Position numbers and translations under genes: made by a program. Source: Rhodococcus erythropolis NBRC 15567 (GTDB lineage: Bacteria > Actinomycetota > Actinomycetes > Mycobacteriales > Mycobacteriaceae). From it: DNA of 64,000 bases. Location: assembly GCF_001552595.1 (NCBI RefSeq), contig NZ_BCRM01000001.1, positions 620,001 to 684,000 on the forward strand, written 5' to 3'. Shown here in pieces: positions 8,345 through 16,644 of the stretch (positions within the stretch are counted from its first letter, which is position 1; the number at the start of each line of letters is the position of its first letter). The notes beneath the pieces are model-generated. The model worked only from the letters and a program-made list of their open reading frames with translations, was not told the DNA's origin and did not search any database.

Positions 8345-8350
8345 CGAACT

Positions 8351-8397
8351 ATTCTGTCTGCCTGATGCGCGATTGTCGAGGGGCAATCGCGCATCAG
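8351..8397 (-). promoter_or_regulatory. Promoter and 14-bp dyad in front of IclR gene
   Basis: CTGATGCGCGATTG (8362-8375) and its exact reverse complement (8384-8397) are separated by 8 bp. On the minus strand TCGACA (8374-8379) and CAGAAT (8351-8356) are 17 bp apart, reading into GTG 8344. The dyad covers the -35 region, as expected for an autoregulated IclR gene. It also lies 40 bp past the end of the lipoprotein gene and could serve as its terminator, but no T-run follows. Confidence 0.5.
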
Positions 8398-8436
8398 ATC
8401 ACGCAGGTCTTCCGGTGATGGGATCGCCGGATATCG

Positions 8437-9993
8437 TCACGACTCGCACACCACGTCTTCGGCGGGCAGTGAGCCGTCGAGCAGGTACGAGTTGACGGCG
8501 GCGTTTGCGCAAGTATTCGCGTAGCCCGGGAACACCGCATGAGTGCGGCCTGGAACTGTCACGAGCCGTGAGCCTTTCATCGCTTCGTGCATGCCGAGGC
8601 CTTCGTCGTACGTCGTGCGGGTGTCACCGGTTGCCTGGATCTGCAATGCCGGAACGTTGTTGTCGATGTCGATCCGCTTCGGGGCCTCACTGCGCCAGAA
8701 CGCGCAGGGCATGATCGTGTTGTGCGTGCCGGCGAAGATCGGCTGATCACCACGGTGCTCCTCCAACTTGTTGCGATACCACGCGGGATCGCTCGGCATC
8801 GACACGTCTCCGCAGACAATGGCGATTGTTCCGGCATAGTCAGGGCCGGTCCCCAATTCGGTCTGGAACCACGCCTGCATCAGTCCCGTCAGCTGGGGAT
8901 GGATGTCCTCGACGGTCTTGCCTGCGGCGAGTTCGCGCAACTGAACCAATACCTGAGCGAATGCCTCGCTTTCCTTTTCGGTGTCCCCGGTTCCGTTGAC
9001 GTACATCAGGAATGGAAGGACGTGATCGTCGACGGCGTAGTCACCGATCTGAATCGGAGTGGTGGCAGCGTCCGAGATCAGCTTCTCGATGAGGGCGCGA
9101 ACTTCGGCGGGCGTCGATCCGAGTGCATAGGTGGAATTGCGTTCTGCTGCCCACTGTGAGAATCCGTCGATCGCTTTCTCATTGGCCGGGCCCATGTCCT
9201 GGAACATCTCGTATCCGTATTTCTTCGGGTCCGGTGCGCTGTCGAGAACCACACGGTCGATCCTGTCTGGGAACATTTGCGCATAGGTCGCACCAAGATA
9301 TGTGCCGTACGACCACCCGAAGTACGACGCCTTCTCCTGGTCGAGGGCGCCACGAATCACGTCGAGGTCGCGGGCGATGTTCTGAGTATTGATGTGCGGC
9401 AGATAGTCCGGGTACTTGTCCCAGCATGTGTCAGCGGCCTCGCGTGCGAGCGCAACACTTTCGTTCCACCCTTCCTCTGTGGTACCCGGTGAACGCATCC
9501 ATGTCATCTGCTCGACGCCGCAGTCGATCGGCGTGCTCTTGCCGAGCCCTCGGGTGTCCATGCCGATGACGTCGTATGCCGCTGCGACTTCCGGTGTCAT
9601 CCCGGCATTCAGAATCTCGGGCAATCCCAGTCCTCGGCCGCCCGGGCCACCAGGGTTGGTGAGCAAGATCCCGCGTCGCTGTGCAGGGTCGGTGGACGCG
9701 ACCCGCGAGATCGCCACTTCGATTGTCTTGCCGTCAGGGGCGGAATAGTCCAAAGGTACTGTGACCATGGCGCAGTCACTTGCCGTCGATGTTCCGGTGT
9801 CTGTGGCGCATGGCCCCCATTCGACATCCTGGTCGTAGAACGCGCTGAGATTCGATTGTGGATCTTCCTGCGGAGCAGCAGGATCCGAGCACGCCGCCAG
9901 TGCAGGTACTGCGAGTGCGGCGGCGGCGATTGTGGTAGCCAGCCACTTTCGTGGTCGAGGCGTGCGTGATCTGGGCATGATGGATCCAGTCAT
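8437..9993 (-). CDS. Secreted lipoprotein alpha/beta hydrolase (tripeptidyl aminopeptidase-like)
   Basis: A 518-aa exported hydrolase. ATG 9993 is chosen for AAGGA 11 bp upstream; ATG 10023 in frame has no ribosome site and ATG 9978 is also possible. The N-terminus has an Arg/Lys stretch, a hydrophobic helix and a lipobox LAAC, so the mature protein should be anchored by its cysteine. The hydrolase fold shows NPGGPGGRGL (oxyanion region), GWSYGTYLG with the nucleophile Ser, and a C-terminal TAP-like domain containing the His in PGRTHAVFPG. Relatives release tripeptides or other acyl/peptide groups outside the cell. The MerR gene upstream on the same strand may control it. Confidence 0.85.
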   Translation of the reverse strand: MTGSIMPRSRTPRPRKWLATTIAAAALAVPALAACSDPAAPQEDPQSNLSAFYDQDVEWGPCATDTGTSTASDCAMVTVPLDYSAPDGKTIEVAISRVASTDPAQRRGILLTNPGGPGGRGLGLPEILNAGMTPEVAAAYDVIGMDTRGLGKSTPIDCGVEQMTWMRSPGTTEEGWNESVALAREAADTCWDKYPDYLPHINTQNIARDLDVIRGALDQEKASYFGWSYGTYLGATYAQMFPDRIDRVVLDSAPDPKKYGYEMFQDMGPANEKAIDGFSQWAAERNSTYALGSTPAEVRALIEKLISDAATTPIQIGDYAVDDHVLPFLMYVNGTGDTEKESEAFAQVLVQLRELAAGKTVEDIHPQLTGLMQAWFQTELGTGPDYAGTIAIVCGDVSMPSDPAWYRNKLEEHRGDQPIFAGTHNTIMPCAFWRSEAPKRIDIDNNVPALQIQATGDTRTTYDEGLGMHEAMKGSRLVTVPGRTHAVFPGYANTCANAAVNSYLLDGSLPAEDVVCES

Positions 9994-10042
9994 TGTCGTG
10001 TCGTGTCCTTGTTTCGAGCCCATTTTCGGGCAGCGTTGATCA

Positions 10043-10061
10043 CCCCACTTCCGATGTGGGG
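10043..10061. other. Small hairpin between MerR gene and lipoprotein gene
   Basis: CCCCAC (10043-10048), 7-bp loop, GTGGGG (10056-10061). It lies in the 84-bp gap between the MerR stop and the lipoprotein start. There is no T-run, so it is at most a weak terminator or processing site. Confidence 0.3.
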
Positions 10062-10077
10062 ATTCAGTGGCGGAGTT

Positions 10078-10845
10078 TCAGGGTCGAGACTGGCGGGCAG
10101 CGAACTCGGCCGCTACAGCCTTCGCGAATCTTTCCTGGGTCGGGGTTCTTCGATCTGCTTGGTGCTCGCGCAGCACCGCTACCAACCGGGTGGGTGAAGG
10201 GCGTTCCGGTGCGGCCTGTTCAGGAAGCACTCTCTCGGTGAAATCGCAGAACTGAATGGCAAGGGCCGCAATCGTGTCGGCGTCCGCCGGAGCGTCGGTG
10301 AGGGCGTACATGCGAGTAATCAATTCGATTGCCTGCTTGCGGTTCGGCTTCGCCAACGCCCGGCGGTGTGCGCTCAGGAGTGAATCGCAGACTTCAGGAT
10401 CACCCCCGGAGACGGTGAGCGCGAGGATCAGGAGTTCGCGCTCGTTGTCGATCCACGCTGTCGGTGCACCGGCAACGACATACTGTGCGAGCACTTCCGA
10501 AAACGCGTCGGGTAGTTCGGGATCGGCGTTGCGGCGTAGCGACTCGATGTGAGCACGTTGAACCGCGATCTGTTCGGCCTTGGCTGCCAGTTCCTTGTCG
10601 AGTGCGTCGAGTGCGGACCGGGTGTCGTGAGCGTCGCCGTCGAGCAGTTCGGCGATCTTGGCAACAGGAATCCCCAGATCGCGCAGGCGGCGGATGCGGC
10701 TCAGTCGTGCCAGGTCCACCGCCCGGTACATGCGGTAGCCGTTGGGTTGGCGTTGTGGTTCTTCGAGAAGCCCGTTCGAGTGGTAGTAGCGCACGGATCT
10801 GACGGTGGTGCCGGCCAGATTCGCCAGCTCGCCGATGGTCATCAT
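10078..10845 (-). CDS. MerR-family transcriptional regulator
   Basis: MerR-type winged helix at the N-terminus (TIGELANLAGTTVRSVRYYH, then GYRMYRAVDLARLSRIRRLRDLG), a dimerisation helix (about residues 75-110) and a C-terminal helical domain of about 140 aa without the cysteine pattern of metal sensors, so a small organic ligand is more likely. Start at ATG 10845 (or 10842) is supported by GGGAGGGCGAGG right before it; the open frame continues upstream through the promoter and is not used. The gene is preceded by a textbook MerR-type promoter and probably regulates itself and possibly the lipoprotein hydrolase downstream or the dioxygenase across the gap. Confidence 0.87.
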   Translation of the reverse strand: MMTIGELANLAGTTVRSVRYYHSNGLLEEPQRQPNGYRMYRAVDLARLSRIRRLRDLGIPVAKIAELLDGDAHDTRSALDALDKELAAKAEQIAVQRAHIESLRRNADPELPDAFSEVLAQYVVAGAPTAWIDNERELLILALTVSGGDPEVCDSLLSAHRRALAKPNRKQAIELITRMYALTDAPADADTIAALAIQFCDFTERVLPEQAAPERPSPTRLVAVLREHQADRRTPTQERFAKAVAAEFAARQSRP

Positions 10846-10891
10846 CGCCTCGCCCTCCCGTTTGTCGATTCGGATTTCGTCTGTGGAAACC

Positions 10892-10923
10892 ATTCTCCAA
10901 CCCTGACGCGGCGTCAGGGTCAA
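10892..10923 (-). promoter_or_regulatory. MerR-type promoter with 19-bp dyad in a 20-bp spacer
   Basis: On the minus strand TTGACC (10918-10923) and GAGAAT (10892-10897) are 20 bp apart. CCCTGACG and CGTCAGGG flank a 3-bp centre (10901-10919), which places the dyad in the overlong spacer. This is the arrangement used by MerR proteins, which untwist the spacer to activate. It reads into the MerR gene. Confidence 0.7.
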
Positions 10924-10947
10924 GGTGCGCGCCGGAGAACGTGACCG

Positions 10948-10976
10948 TTGACACGTTAAGGACATAGCCTTAATCT
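10948..10976 (+). promoter_or_regulatory. Promoter with internal palindrome before dioxygenase gene
   Basis: Consensus TTGACA (10948-10953) is followed after 17 bp by TAATCT (10971-10976). TTAAGG, 6 bp, CCTTAA (10956-10973) fills the spacer and touches the -10 box. A protein bound there should block this promoter. The dioxygenase starts at 11022. Confidence 0.6.
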
Positions 10977-11021
10977 GGATTTTGTCCGTTACGACATCGT
11001 CGATTCCGAGGAAGTGCCTTG

Positions 11022-11972
11022 ATGGCTACCCTTTTGCCTGCGGCAACGATCTTTCCGATCCCCACCGATCCGCTTGCTGCCTATGGTCCACTTGTCGCTC
11101 GCCGGAATCCCGAGTCCGTAGTTCCGGCGCTGTACGAACACTGTGCGGTCAAGGCGGTCACGCCGACGATCGGAGCGGAAATCTCCGGCATTCGACTCGG
11201 TGGGGACCTGTCTGATGCCGTGATTGCGGAACTTCGCCGCGCTCTCCTCGAATGGAAAGTCCTCTTCTTTCGGGATCAGGACCTCGGCCGAGCAGAACAT
11301 CGAGCTTTTGCCGAGCGTTGGGGCGATCTCGAACAGCATCCGTTCTTCAAGTACACGCAGCCAGGGCAGGCGGACGTCGATGTCACGACGCTGGCCAAGG
11401 ATGCGATGGTCGGCGGCGTCGAGAACAACTGGCACAACGACGTGACGTGGCACGAGTTTCCTTCATTTGCCGCCGTACTTCGTGCAGTCGAGGTGCCAGA
11501 GGTGGGTGGTGACACGTTGTGGGCTGACACCGCTGCTGCCTACGATCTGCTTCCGGAAGACGTCAAGAAGCGTATCGACCCGCTTGTTGCAGAACATGAT
11601 TGGATCAACTCGTTCGGCAGGTCGATGCCGGCGGATGCGGTCGAGATGTTGCGTCCGAAGTTCCCCGCGGTGCAGCATCCGGTGGTTCGGGTCATTCCGG
11701 AAAGCGGCAGGCGGGTGTTGTTCGTCAACATGACCTTCACGCAACGGATCTTGGGCGTATCCGAAGAGGAATCGAACGAACTTCTCGCGATGCTGTATCG
11801 CCACGTCAATCGTCCGGAATTCCAGGTCCGACTGAAGTGGGAGCCGAATACTGTTGCCTTCTGGGACAATCGGACCTGCCAGCATTACGCGGCCAGTGAC
11901 TACTTCCCGGCTCGTCGTGTGATGGATCGAATCTCGATTGTCGGCGATCGGCCAGTGGGCGTCGGGGACTGA
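11022..11972 (+). CDS. TauD/TfdA-family Fe(II)/2-oxoglutarate dioxygenase
   Basis: A 316-aa dioxygenase that couples 2-oxoglutarate decarboxylation to hydroxylation of a small acidic substrate such as taurine, alkyl sulfate or aryloxyacetate. The iron triad is seen as WHND (His138, Asp140) and the distal QHYA (His288); the 2-oxoglutarate Arg follows in ARRVMDR (about 299-303). ATG 11022 is preceded by GAGGAAG; the codon before it is TTG in frame. It stands alone downstream of its own promoter and divergent from the MerR gene. Substrate cannot be decided; sulfur scavenging would be the usual role. Confidence 0.88.
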   Translation: MATLLPAATIFPIPTDPLAAYGPLVARRNPESVVPALYEHCAVKAVTPTIGAEISGIRLGGDLSDAVIAELRRALLEWKVLFFRDQDLGRAEHRAFAERWGDLEQHPFFKYTQPGQADVDVTTLAKDAMVGGVENNWHNDVTWHEFPSFAAVLRAVEVPEVGGDTLWADTAAAYDLLPEDVKKRIDPLVAEHDWINSFGRSMPADAVEMLRPKFPAVQHPVVRVIPESGRRVLFVNMTFTQRILGVSEEESNELLAMLYRHVNRPEFQVRLKWEPNTVAFWDNRTCQHYAASDYFPARRVMDRISIVGDRPVGVGD

Positions 11973-12034
11973 TACGACGCTCAGCGCCTCACGATGTCTA
12001 CTACGAATAGTAGTAACGCACCTCACATAGTTTT

Positions 12035-12071
12035 TCGACGCCTTGTCGATATGATTTCGACAAGGCGTCGA
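12035..12071 (+). promoter_or_regulatory. 15-bp inverted repeat around -10 box of ABC exporter operon
   Basis: TCGACGCCTTGTCGA (12035-12049) and its exact reverse complement (12057-12071) flank TATGATT, which contains the -10-like TATGAT (12050-12055). A regulator bound here would cover the promoter. The TetR gene that closes the operon (13957-14508) is the natural candidate. The exporter gene starts at 12116. Confidence 0.6.
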
Positions 12072-12115
12072 TAAAAGTCGGCGTAACTCGCACCGACGAC
12101 TTTGGAGCTTCCCGA

Positions 12116-13246
12116 ATGTTCCTCGCCCTGCGTGAACTGTGGTTTGCGCGAAATCGTTTCCTCTTGATGGGTGCCGTGGTTGCCCTCATCTCGATCCTGA
12201 TGGTGATCCTGTCCGGCCTCTCGTCCGGCCTGGTCAACGATGGTGTGTCCGCTTTGCAGCGGACGCCGATTCAGGCGTTTGCCTTCGCGCCGGACACCAA
12301 AGCCGACTCGGCGTTTTCGCGCTCGGTCGTCACCGAGGAGCAGGCGCAGGCATGGCGCATGCAACCCGATGTCCAAGACGCCGAGCTCTTCGGCAACATG
12401 ATCGTCAATGCAAAAACTCGCAGTGGCACACCTGTCGATCTCACGCTCTTCGGTATCGAACCTGGCTCCTTCCTCGAGCCCGTCACCGCCGACGGGAGGG
12501 GACTGCAAGCCGACACGGACATCATCGTCAGCTCTACCTTCCGTGATGATGGTGTTGCGATCGGTGACACGGTGATACTCGATCGACTCGGTACGGAGCT
12601 GACAGTTGTCGGATTCACCGAAGACAAGCGCACTTTCGGGCACGTCGACGTCGCCTACCTGCCCCTGCGTACCTGGCAGGAGGTTCACGCCGGTGCCAAG
12701 ATCGGCGAAACCGCCAACGCCAGTGCGTATTCCGAAGCGAGTGTTGTCGCGATTCGCGGGCTGGACGATACACTGCCGAACCTCGTATCGGGCGATGCGG
12801 CGGCGGGAACGTCCGCAAAGACGCTCGAGGAATCTTTCGACTCCTCACCGGGCTTCTCCGCGGAAATGATGACAATGTCGATGATCAAGGCGTTTCTGTA
12901 CGCGATCTCCGCACTGGTCGTCGGCGCATTCTTCAGTATCTGGACAGTTCAGCGTGGTCGCGAACTCGCAGTGTTGCGTGCGATGGGAGCCTCCACCGGC
13001 TTTCTGCTTCGCGACGGCATGGCACAGGCACTGGTAGTGCTGCTTGGTTCCATCGGCATCGGTGTGTTGCTGGGCTTGGGGCTCGGCTCGGGACTCGAAG
13101 GCGGTGGGATGCCGTTTGCTCTGGAGTCCGGCCCTGTCGTCAACGGCGCAGTGCTCTTGGCGGTACTCGGGCTGATCGGCGCAGCCGTTTCCATCGTCCG
13201 CGTTACGCGTGTCAACCCGCTCACTGCATTGGGGGAAAACCGATGA
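12116..13246 (+). CDS. FtsX-like ABC transporter permease
   Basis: Membrane subunit of an ABC system, 376 aa. One membrane helix near the N-terminus (about residues 17-38), an outside domain of about 210 aa, then three helices in the FtsX domain (about 260-285, 300-325, 340-365) with the typical RGRELAVLRAMGAS between helices. This is the DevC/MacB-like topology used in efflux or envelope lipid handling. The stop overlaps the ATPase start by 4 bp. Substrate unknown; the neighbouring TetR suggests a drug or toxic metabolite. Confidence 0.87.
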   Translation: MFLALRELWFARNRFLLMGAVVALISILMVILSGLSSGLVNDGVSALQRTPIQAFAFAPDTKADSAFSRSVVTEEQAQAWRMQPDVQDAELFGNMIVNAKTRSGTPVDLTLFGIEPGSFLEPVTADGRGLQADTDIIVSSTFRDDGVAIGDTVILDRLGTELTVVGFTEDKRTFGHVDVAYLPLRTWQEVHAGAKIGETANASAYSEASVVAIRGLDDTLPNLVSGDAAAGTSAKTLEESFDSSPGFSAEMMTMSMIKAFLYAISALVVGAFFSIWTVQRGRELAVLRAMGASTGFLLRDGMAQALVVLLGSIGIGVLLGLGLGSGLEGGGMPFALESGPVVNGAVLLAVLGLIGAAVSIVRVTRVNPLTALGENR

Positions 13247-13929
13247 CCACAGTCGAAAAAACCACTACCGGACTGGTATTGACCGCTGTCAGTCTTCGAT
13301 TCGGTGACGGTGACTCCACAGTGCTCGCCCTCGACAACGTGGACCTCGAGGTCACGGGCGGCGAACTCGTGGCGATCGTCGGGCCGTCAGGGGCTGGAAA
13401 GTCGAGCTTGCTCGCTGTGGCAGGCGGACTCGGTCGGCCGTCGAGTGGAACGATTGTCATCGACGGCGTCGACGTGTCGGCGATGCCGGCCCGTGCATTG
13501 GCCAAACTTCGACGAGACAAGGTCGGCTTCGTCTTTCAATCCGGCAATCTGATTCCAGCGCTGACGGCGCGCGATCAGCTTCGGCTGATTCCCAAGCTCA
13601 CGGGGCGGCCGGGGCGCGATCCCGAGGAATTGCTCGACTCGGTCGGTATGAGCCACCGTGCGGATCGTCGACCTGGTCAACTCTCCGGCGGCGAACGACA
13701 GCGCGTCGGTATCGCTCGGGCATTGATGAGCAATCCCTCGCTACTGCTCGTCGACGAGCCGACGGCTGCTCTCGACCGAAAACGTAGCCATGAGGTGGTT
13801 GAACTGCTCTCGCGCGAAACTCACGAGGCCGGCGTCGCTACGATCATGGTGACCCACGATCACGACGTGCTCGGGCACTGCGACCGCATCCTCGAAATGG
13901 TTGACGGTCGATTGCGTCAGAGCGAGTAA
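13243..13929 (+). CDS. ABC transporter ATP-binding protein
   Basis: A 228-aa ATPase of the LolD/MacB type, partner of the permease. Walker A GPSGAGKS (about residues 46-53), Q-loop FVFQSGNL, signature LSGGERQR, Walker B LLLVDEP and H-loop VTHDHD are all present, so it should be active. The ATG overlaps the permease stop. It would sit on the inner face of the membrane and drive efflux. Confidence 0.93.
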   Translation: MTTVEKTTTGLVLTAVSLRFGDGDSTVLALDNVDLEVTGGELVAIVGPSGAGKSSLLAVAGGLGRPSSGTIVIDGVDVSAMPARALAKLRRDKVGFVFQSGNLIPALTARDQLRLIPKLTGRPGRDPEELLDSVGMSHRADRRPGQLSGGERQRVGIARALMSNPSLLLVDEPTAALDRKRSHEVVELLSRETHEAGVATIMVTHDHDVLGHCDRILEMVDGRLRQSE

Positions 13930-13956
13930 GCCCGCAAGGGGACTGGAGGAGATTCG

Positions 13957-14508
13957 GTGCCGAGGATCGATGCCCCCACTGTGGTCGAGCATCGTGCTGC
14001 TCAGCGGCGTGCCCTCCTCGACGCTGCACACGCTCTTCTGTCCGAGACCCCGGACCGGCCGCCGGGGCTCGGTGAGGTGGCAGCGAAGGCCGGGCTCGCC
14101 AGGTCGAGTGCCTACCACTACTTCCGGTCCCGAGAAGATCTCCTCAGTGCCGTCGTCGAAGACATGTTCCCGCGCTGGAACGACAAGATCGTCGAGGCGA
14201 TGGCAGGCGCAGACGATCCGATATGGGCTTACGTCGAAGCAAACCTCCAACTGGTAGCCGACGGGGAGCATGCGATAGTCGGAGCGCTGGCGACGCTGAC
14301 CCCGCAAACGTTTCGAGATTCGCGGATCATGGAAATGCACGACAGTCTTGTACTTCCGCTTGTCGAGGCCCTTCGCCTCCGTGGCGTGTCGGACCCGAAG
14401 CTCACCGCCAAGTTGATCAACTCGCTGGTGCATACGGGTACTGAACTGATCGAATCCGGTTGCAGCATGGACGAAGTCAGGTCCGCCGTGCGTGAGGTCC
14501 TCGCGTGA
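13957..14508 (+). CDS. TetR-family regulator of the ABC exporter
   Basis: 183 aa; GTG 13957 follows GGAGGAG. The helix-turn-helix is in LGEVAAKAGLARSSAYHYFRSREDLL (about residues 38-63; last helix SSAYHYF typical of TetR). The C-terminal ligand domain has no recognisable specificity. Third gene of the exporter operon, 27 bp after the ATPase, so it probably represses the operon through the dyad at 12035-12071 and is relieved by the exported compound. Confidence 0.88.
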   Translation: MPRIDAPTVVEHRAAQRRALLDAAHALLSETPDRPPGLGEVAAKAGLARSSAYHYFRSREDLLSAVVEDMFPRWNDKIVEAMAGADDPIWAYVEANLQLVADGEHAIVGALATLTPQTFRDSRIMEMHDSLVLPLVEALRLRGVSDPKLTAKLINSLVHTGTELIESGCSMDEVRSAVREVLA

Positions 14509-14517
14509 CGGGCAGCC

Positions 14518-14892
14518 TCAGGCCGTAATCAGATCCATCCGAAGGTACTCGGTGATGCGGAGCAGTCTCGGGGGTTGGGACACGTCTGAGGAAAGTGTCT
14601 GAAATGCTTCGTCTTTCGCGACGAGGCGCGGGGCGCCGAGGCTCACCTCCGTCTCGTCGACCGACAGTCGAGCGCTCCCCGCTTTCAAGACGTTCTGCAC
14701 CCAGTCCGAGCCCGATCCGTACACCAGAATGAAGACATAGCCACCCTCGACCGGATAGGCGTCGAGAGGGGTCCGGTAGGTCGTGCCGGATGTGCGTCCG
14801 ACGTGTGTCAGTACCGGCCACTTTCCGCTCGAGATCGCTCGCGGATTGAACACTCGCTTGTTGACGTGTCCCCACCATCTCGGCATCGGCAT
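14518..14892 (-). CDS. DUF385 nitroreductase-family deazaflavin-dependent oxidoreductase
   Basis: A 124-aa protein of the Ddn-like split-barrel family that often uses F420. Motifs: FNPRAI, HVGRTSGTTYRTPL (about residues 33-46) and VYGSGSDWVQNV, as in family members. Start at ATG 14892 fits AAGGGAG 7 bp upstream; the frame stays open further but loses the ribosome site. It is divergent from the TetR gene at 15003 over three dyads, so it is likely the target of that repressor. Reaction is unknown; quinone or nitro-aromatic reduction is usual in the family. Confidence 0.82.
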   Translation of the reverse strand: MPMPRWWGHVNKRVFNPRAISSGKWPVLTHVGRTSGTTYRTPLDAYPVEGGYVFILVYGSGSDWVQNVLKAGSARLSVDETEVSLGAPRLVAKDEAFQTLSSDVSQPPRLLRITEYLRMDLITA

Positions 14893-14912
14893 TGCGGTCT
14901 CCCTTCGCGAGC

Positions 14913-14966
14913 GCCTTACCAACGTAAGGCAGGCTTACACCTGTAAGGGTGACTTACGGATGTAAG
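14913..14966. promoter_or_regulatory. Three CTTAC/GTAAG dyads at 19-bp spacing
   Basis: GCCTTAC-N4-GTAAGGC (14913-14930), CTTACA-N2-TGTAAG (14934-14947) and CTTAC-N4-GTAAG (14953-14966) have centres exactly 19 bp apart. They fill the gap between the DUF385 gene and the TetR gene. Most likely operators of the TetR at 15003, set for cooperative binding. Confidence 0.7.
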
Positions 14967-15002
14967 GTTGTCAACGTATTCGTTCCTCGGAGGGGAGTCT
15001 GT

Positions 15003-15656
15003 GTGTCACGGCAGCCGCGACAGTCGCTGAACAGGACTCGCGTAATCGAGGGTGCGATCCGCGTTGCCGACGCGGGTGGTGTCGAGGCTGTCACGATGCG
15101 ACGGGTGGCCCAGGAGTTGGGCATCGAGGCGATGTCGCTCTACCACCACGTGCCCAACAAAGATGCGATTCTCGACGGCCTCGTCGATGCGGTCTTCGAG
15201 GCGATCGACCTACCCGACGGCGAGTGCGCGGATTGGCGAGATGCAATCCGCGGACGCGCCTTTTCCGCTCGCACAGTCCTGTCGCAGCACCGTTGGGCTC
15301 TCGGTTTGCTGGATTCGCGACGCAACCCTGGCTCGGCGACCCTGCGTCATCTCGACGCTGTGCTCGGAGTGCTCCGGAAGGCCGGGTTCACACTCCCGAT
15401 GGCCGCCCACGGAGTCTCGCTGATCGACAGCTACGTCGGCGGATATGTTCTCCAGGAGGCGAATCTGCCGATCGGCGGGCCCGTCGACGTCGAAGAAGTT
15501 GCGAGTGACATCCTCGAGCACCTTCCGGCTGGAGAGTTGCCCTTCCTTCACGAGATGATCGTCGATCACGGTCTGAGTCCGGCTTACGACCACACGCGTG
15601 AGTTCGCCTACGGTCTCGATCTCATCCTCGATGCGCTGGAGGCGCGCCGATGCTAG
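15003..15656 (+). CDS. TetR-family regulator (TetR_C type) divergent from DUF385 gene
   Basis: 217 aa; GTG 15003 lies behind GGAGGGGAG (14990-14998). The DNA-binding part VTMRRVAQELGIEAMSLYHHVPNKDAIL (about residues 30-57) with MSLYHHV and the following LVDAVF are close to tetracycline-repressor-type proteins, and the C-terminal domain is of the TetR_C kind. It presumably controls itself and the DUF385 enzyme through the three dyads upstream. Its last 4 bases overlap the convergent hutG end. Confidence 0.88.
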   Translation: MSRQPRQSLNRTRVIEGAIRVADAGGVEAVTMRRVAQELGIEAMSLYHHVPNKDAILDGLVDAVFEAIDLPDGECADWRDAIRGRAFSARTVLSQHRWALGLLDSRRNPGSATLRHLDAVLGVLRKAGFTLPMAAHGVSLIDSYVGGYVLQEANLPIGGPVDVEEVASDILEHLPAGELPFLHEMIVDHGLSPAYDHTREFAYGLDLILDALEARRC

Positions 15657-16621
15657 CGCCGAACCGGCACGTGCTTGGTGACTATCCGGTGGATCAGGCG
15701 AGCAGCGGTCCGGGCAGTGCGATTGTCGATGTCGAGGCTCGGGTTCAGTTCGGCGACATCGAGAACCGCGAGCTTTCCGCTGGATGTGACTCGATCACAT
15801 ACGTATTGGATTGTTTCCAGGCTGACGCCGTAGGCCGCGGGTGCGCTGACGCCCGGCGCCACGGCGGCGGGAAGCACGTCGAGGTCGATGGTCAGGTAGA
15901 CAAGATCGACGTCGTCGAGGAAGTCTGCGAGGAACTGATCCACGACGCCTCGAGCGATCACTCCGCATTCTTCGTCGAGCAGATAGCGAACGCCAAGGCG
16001 GTGAGCCGTGTCGAACAGAGCAGTGGTGTTGCTCGGTTGGCTGATTCCGATCACGCTGTACTGATGTGAGGTGCCTGCCGCGGCTTCGTCCTCGGCGATC
16101 TGACGAAAGGGCGTGCCGGAACTGGGGATCGGGTCGCCACGAAGGTCGAAGTGCGCATCCAAGTTGAGGATTCCGAGTTTGGCTCCGGCGGTTCGCAACT
16201 CGGAGCCCGCGACGCCGAGGTATGTACCGTAGGCGATTTCGTGTCCTCCCCCGAGAACCACGGGGAAGTGTCCCGAATCGAGCGCGGCACTGACGGCGTT
16301 CCCGAGTGCGGCCTGACCGGCCTCGAGTTCTTCACCCGACACGGCAACGGTTCCCGCGTCCTGAATCTGCAGTGGTTCGGCCAGCGCCATGGAGGCCAAC
16401 CCCGCTCGCAATGCGTCCGGGCCATCCGCGGCGCCGCGGCGGCCCTTGTTGCGGCGGACTCCTTCGTCGCTGGAGAATCCGATCAGAACACAGTCGCCGG
16501 GAGCTGTTTCGGCTGAATACGGTTGCACGGCATGATGCCACCGCAGATGCTCGGCAGTGGTGCCGTCGGAGCGCCCGGTCCACGGCTTGGGTTCGATGTC
16601 GACTGCGATCTGATGTGCCAC
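15653..16621 (-). CDS. hutG: Formimidoylglutamase HutG (arginase family)
   Basis: Last step of histidine breakdown: N-formimidoyl-glutamate to glutamate plus formamide, with a binuclear manganese centre. The arginase-family metal motifs are GGGHE, NLDAHFD and TIDLDVLP. 322 aa, GTG start at 16621 after GGGAGG. It is the last gene of the permease-hutU-hutI-hutG operon, 23 bp after hutI. Context makes HutG far more likely than agmatinase or arginase. Confidence 0.9.
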   Translation of the reverse strand: MAHQIAVDIEPKPWTGRSDGTTAEHLRWHHAVQPYSAETAPGDCVLIGFSSDEGVRRNKGRRGAADGPDALRAGLASMALAEPLQIQDAGTVAVSGEELEAGQAALGNAVSAALDSGHFPVVLGGGHEIAYGTYLGVAGSELRTAGAKLGILNLDAHFDLRGDPIPSSGTPFRQIAEDEAAAGTSHQYSVIGISQPSNTTALFDTAHRLGVRYLLDEECGVIARGVVDQFLADFLDDVDLVYLTIDLDVLPAAVAPGVSAPAAYGVSLETIQYVCDRVTSSGKLAVLDVAELNPSLDIDNRTARTAARLIHRIVTKHVPVRR

Positions 16622-16644
16622 GACGGCCTCCCGGTGAGTGTATT

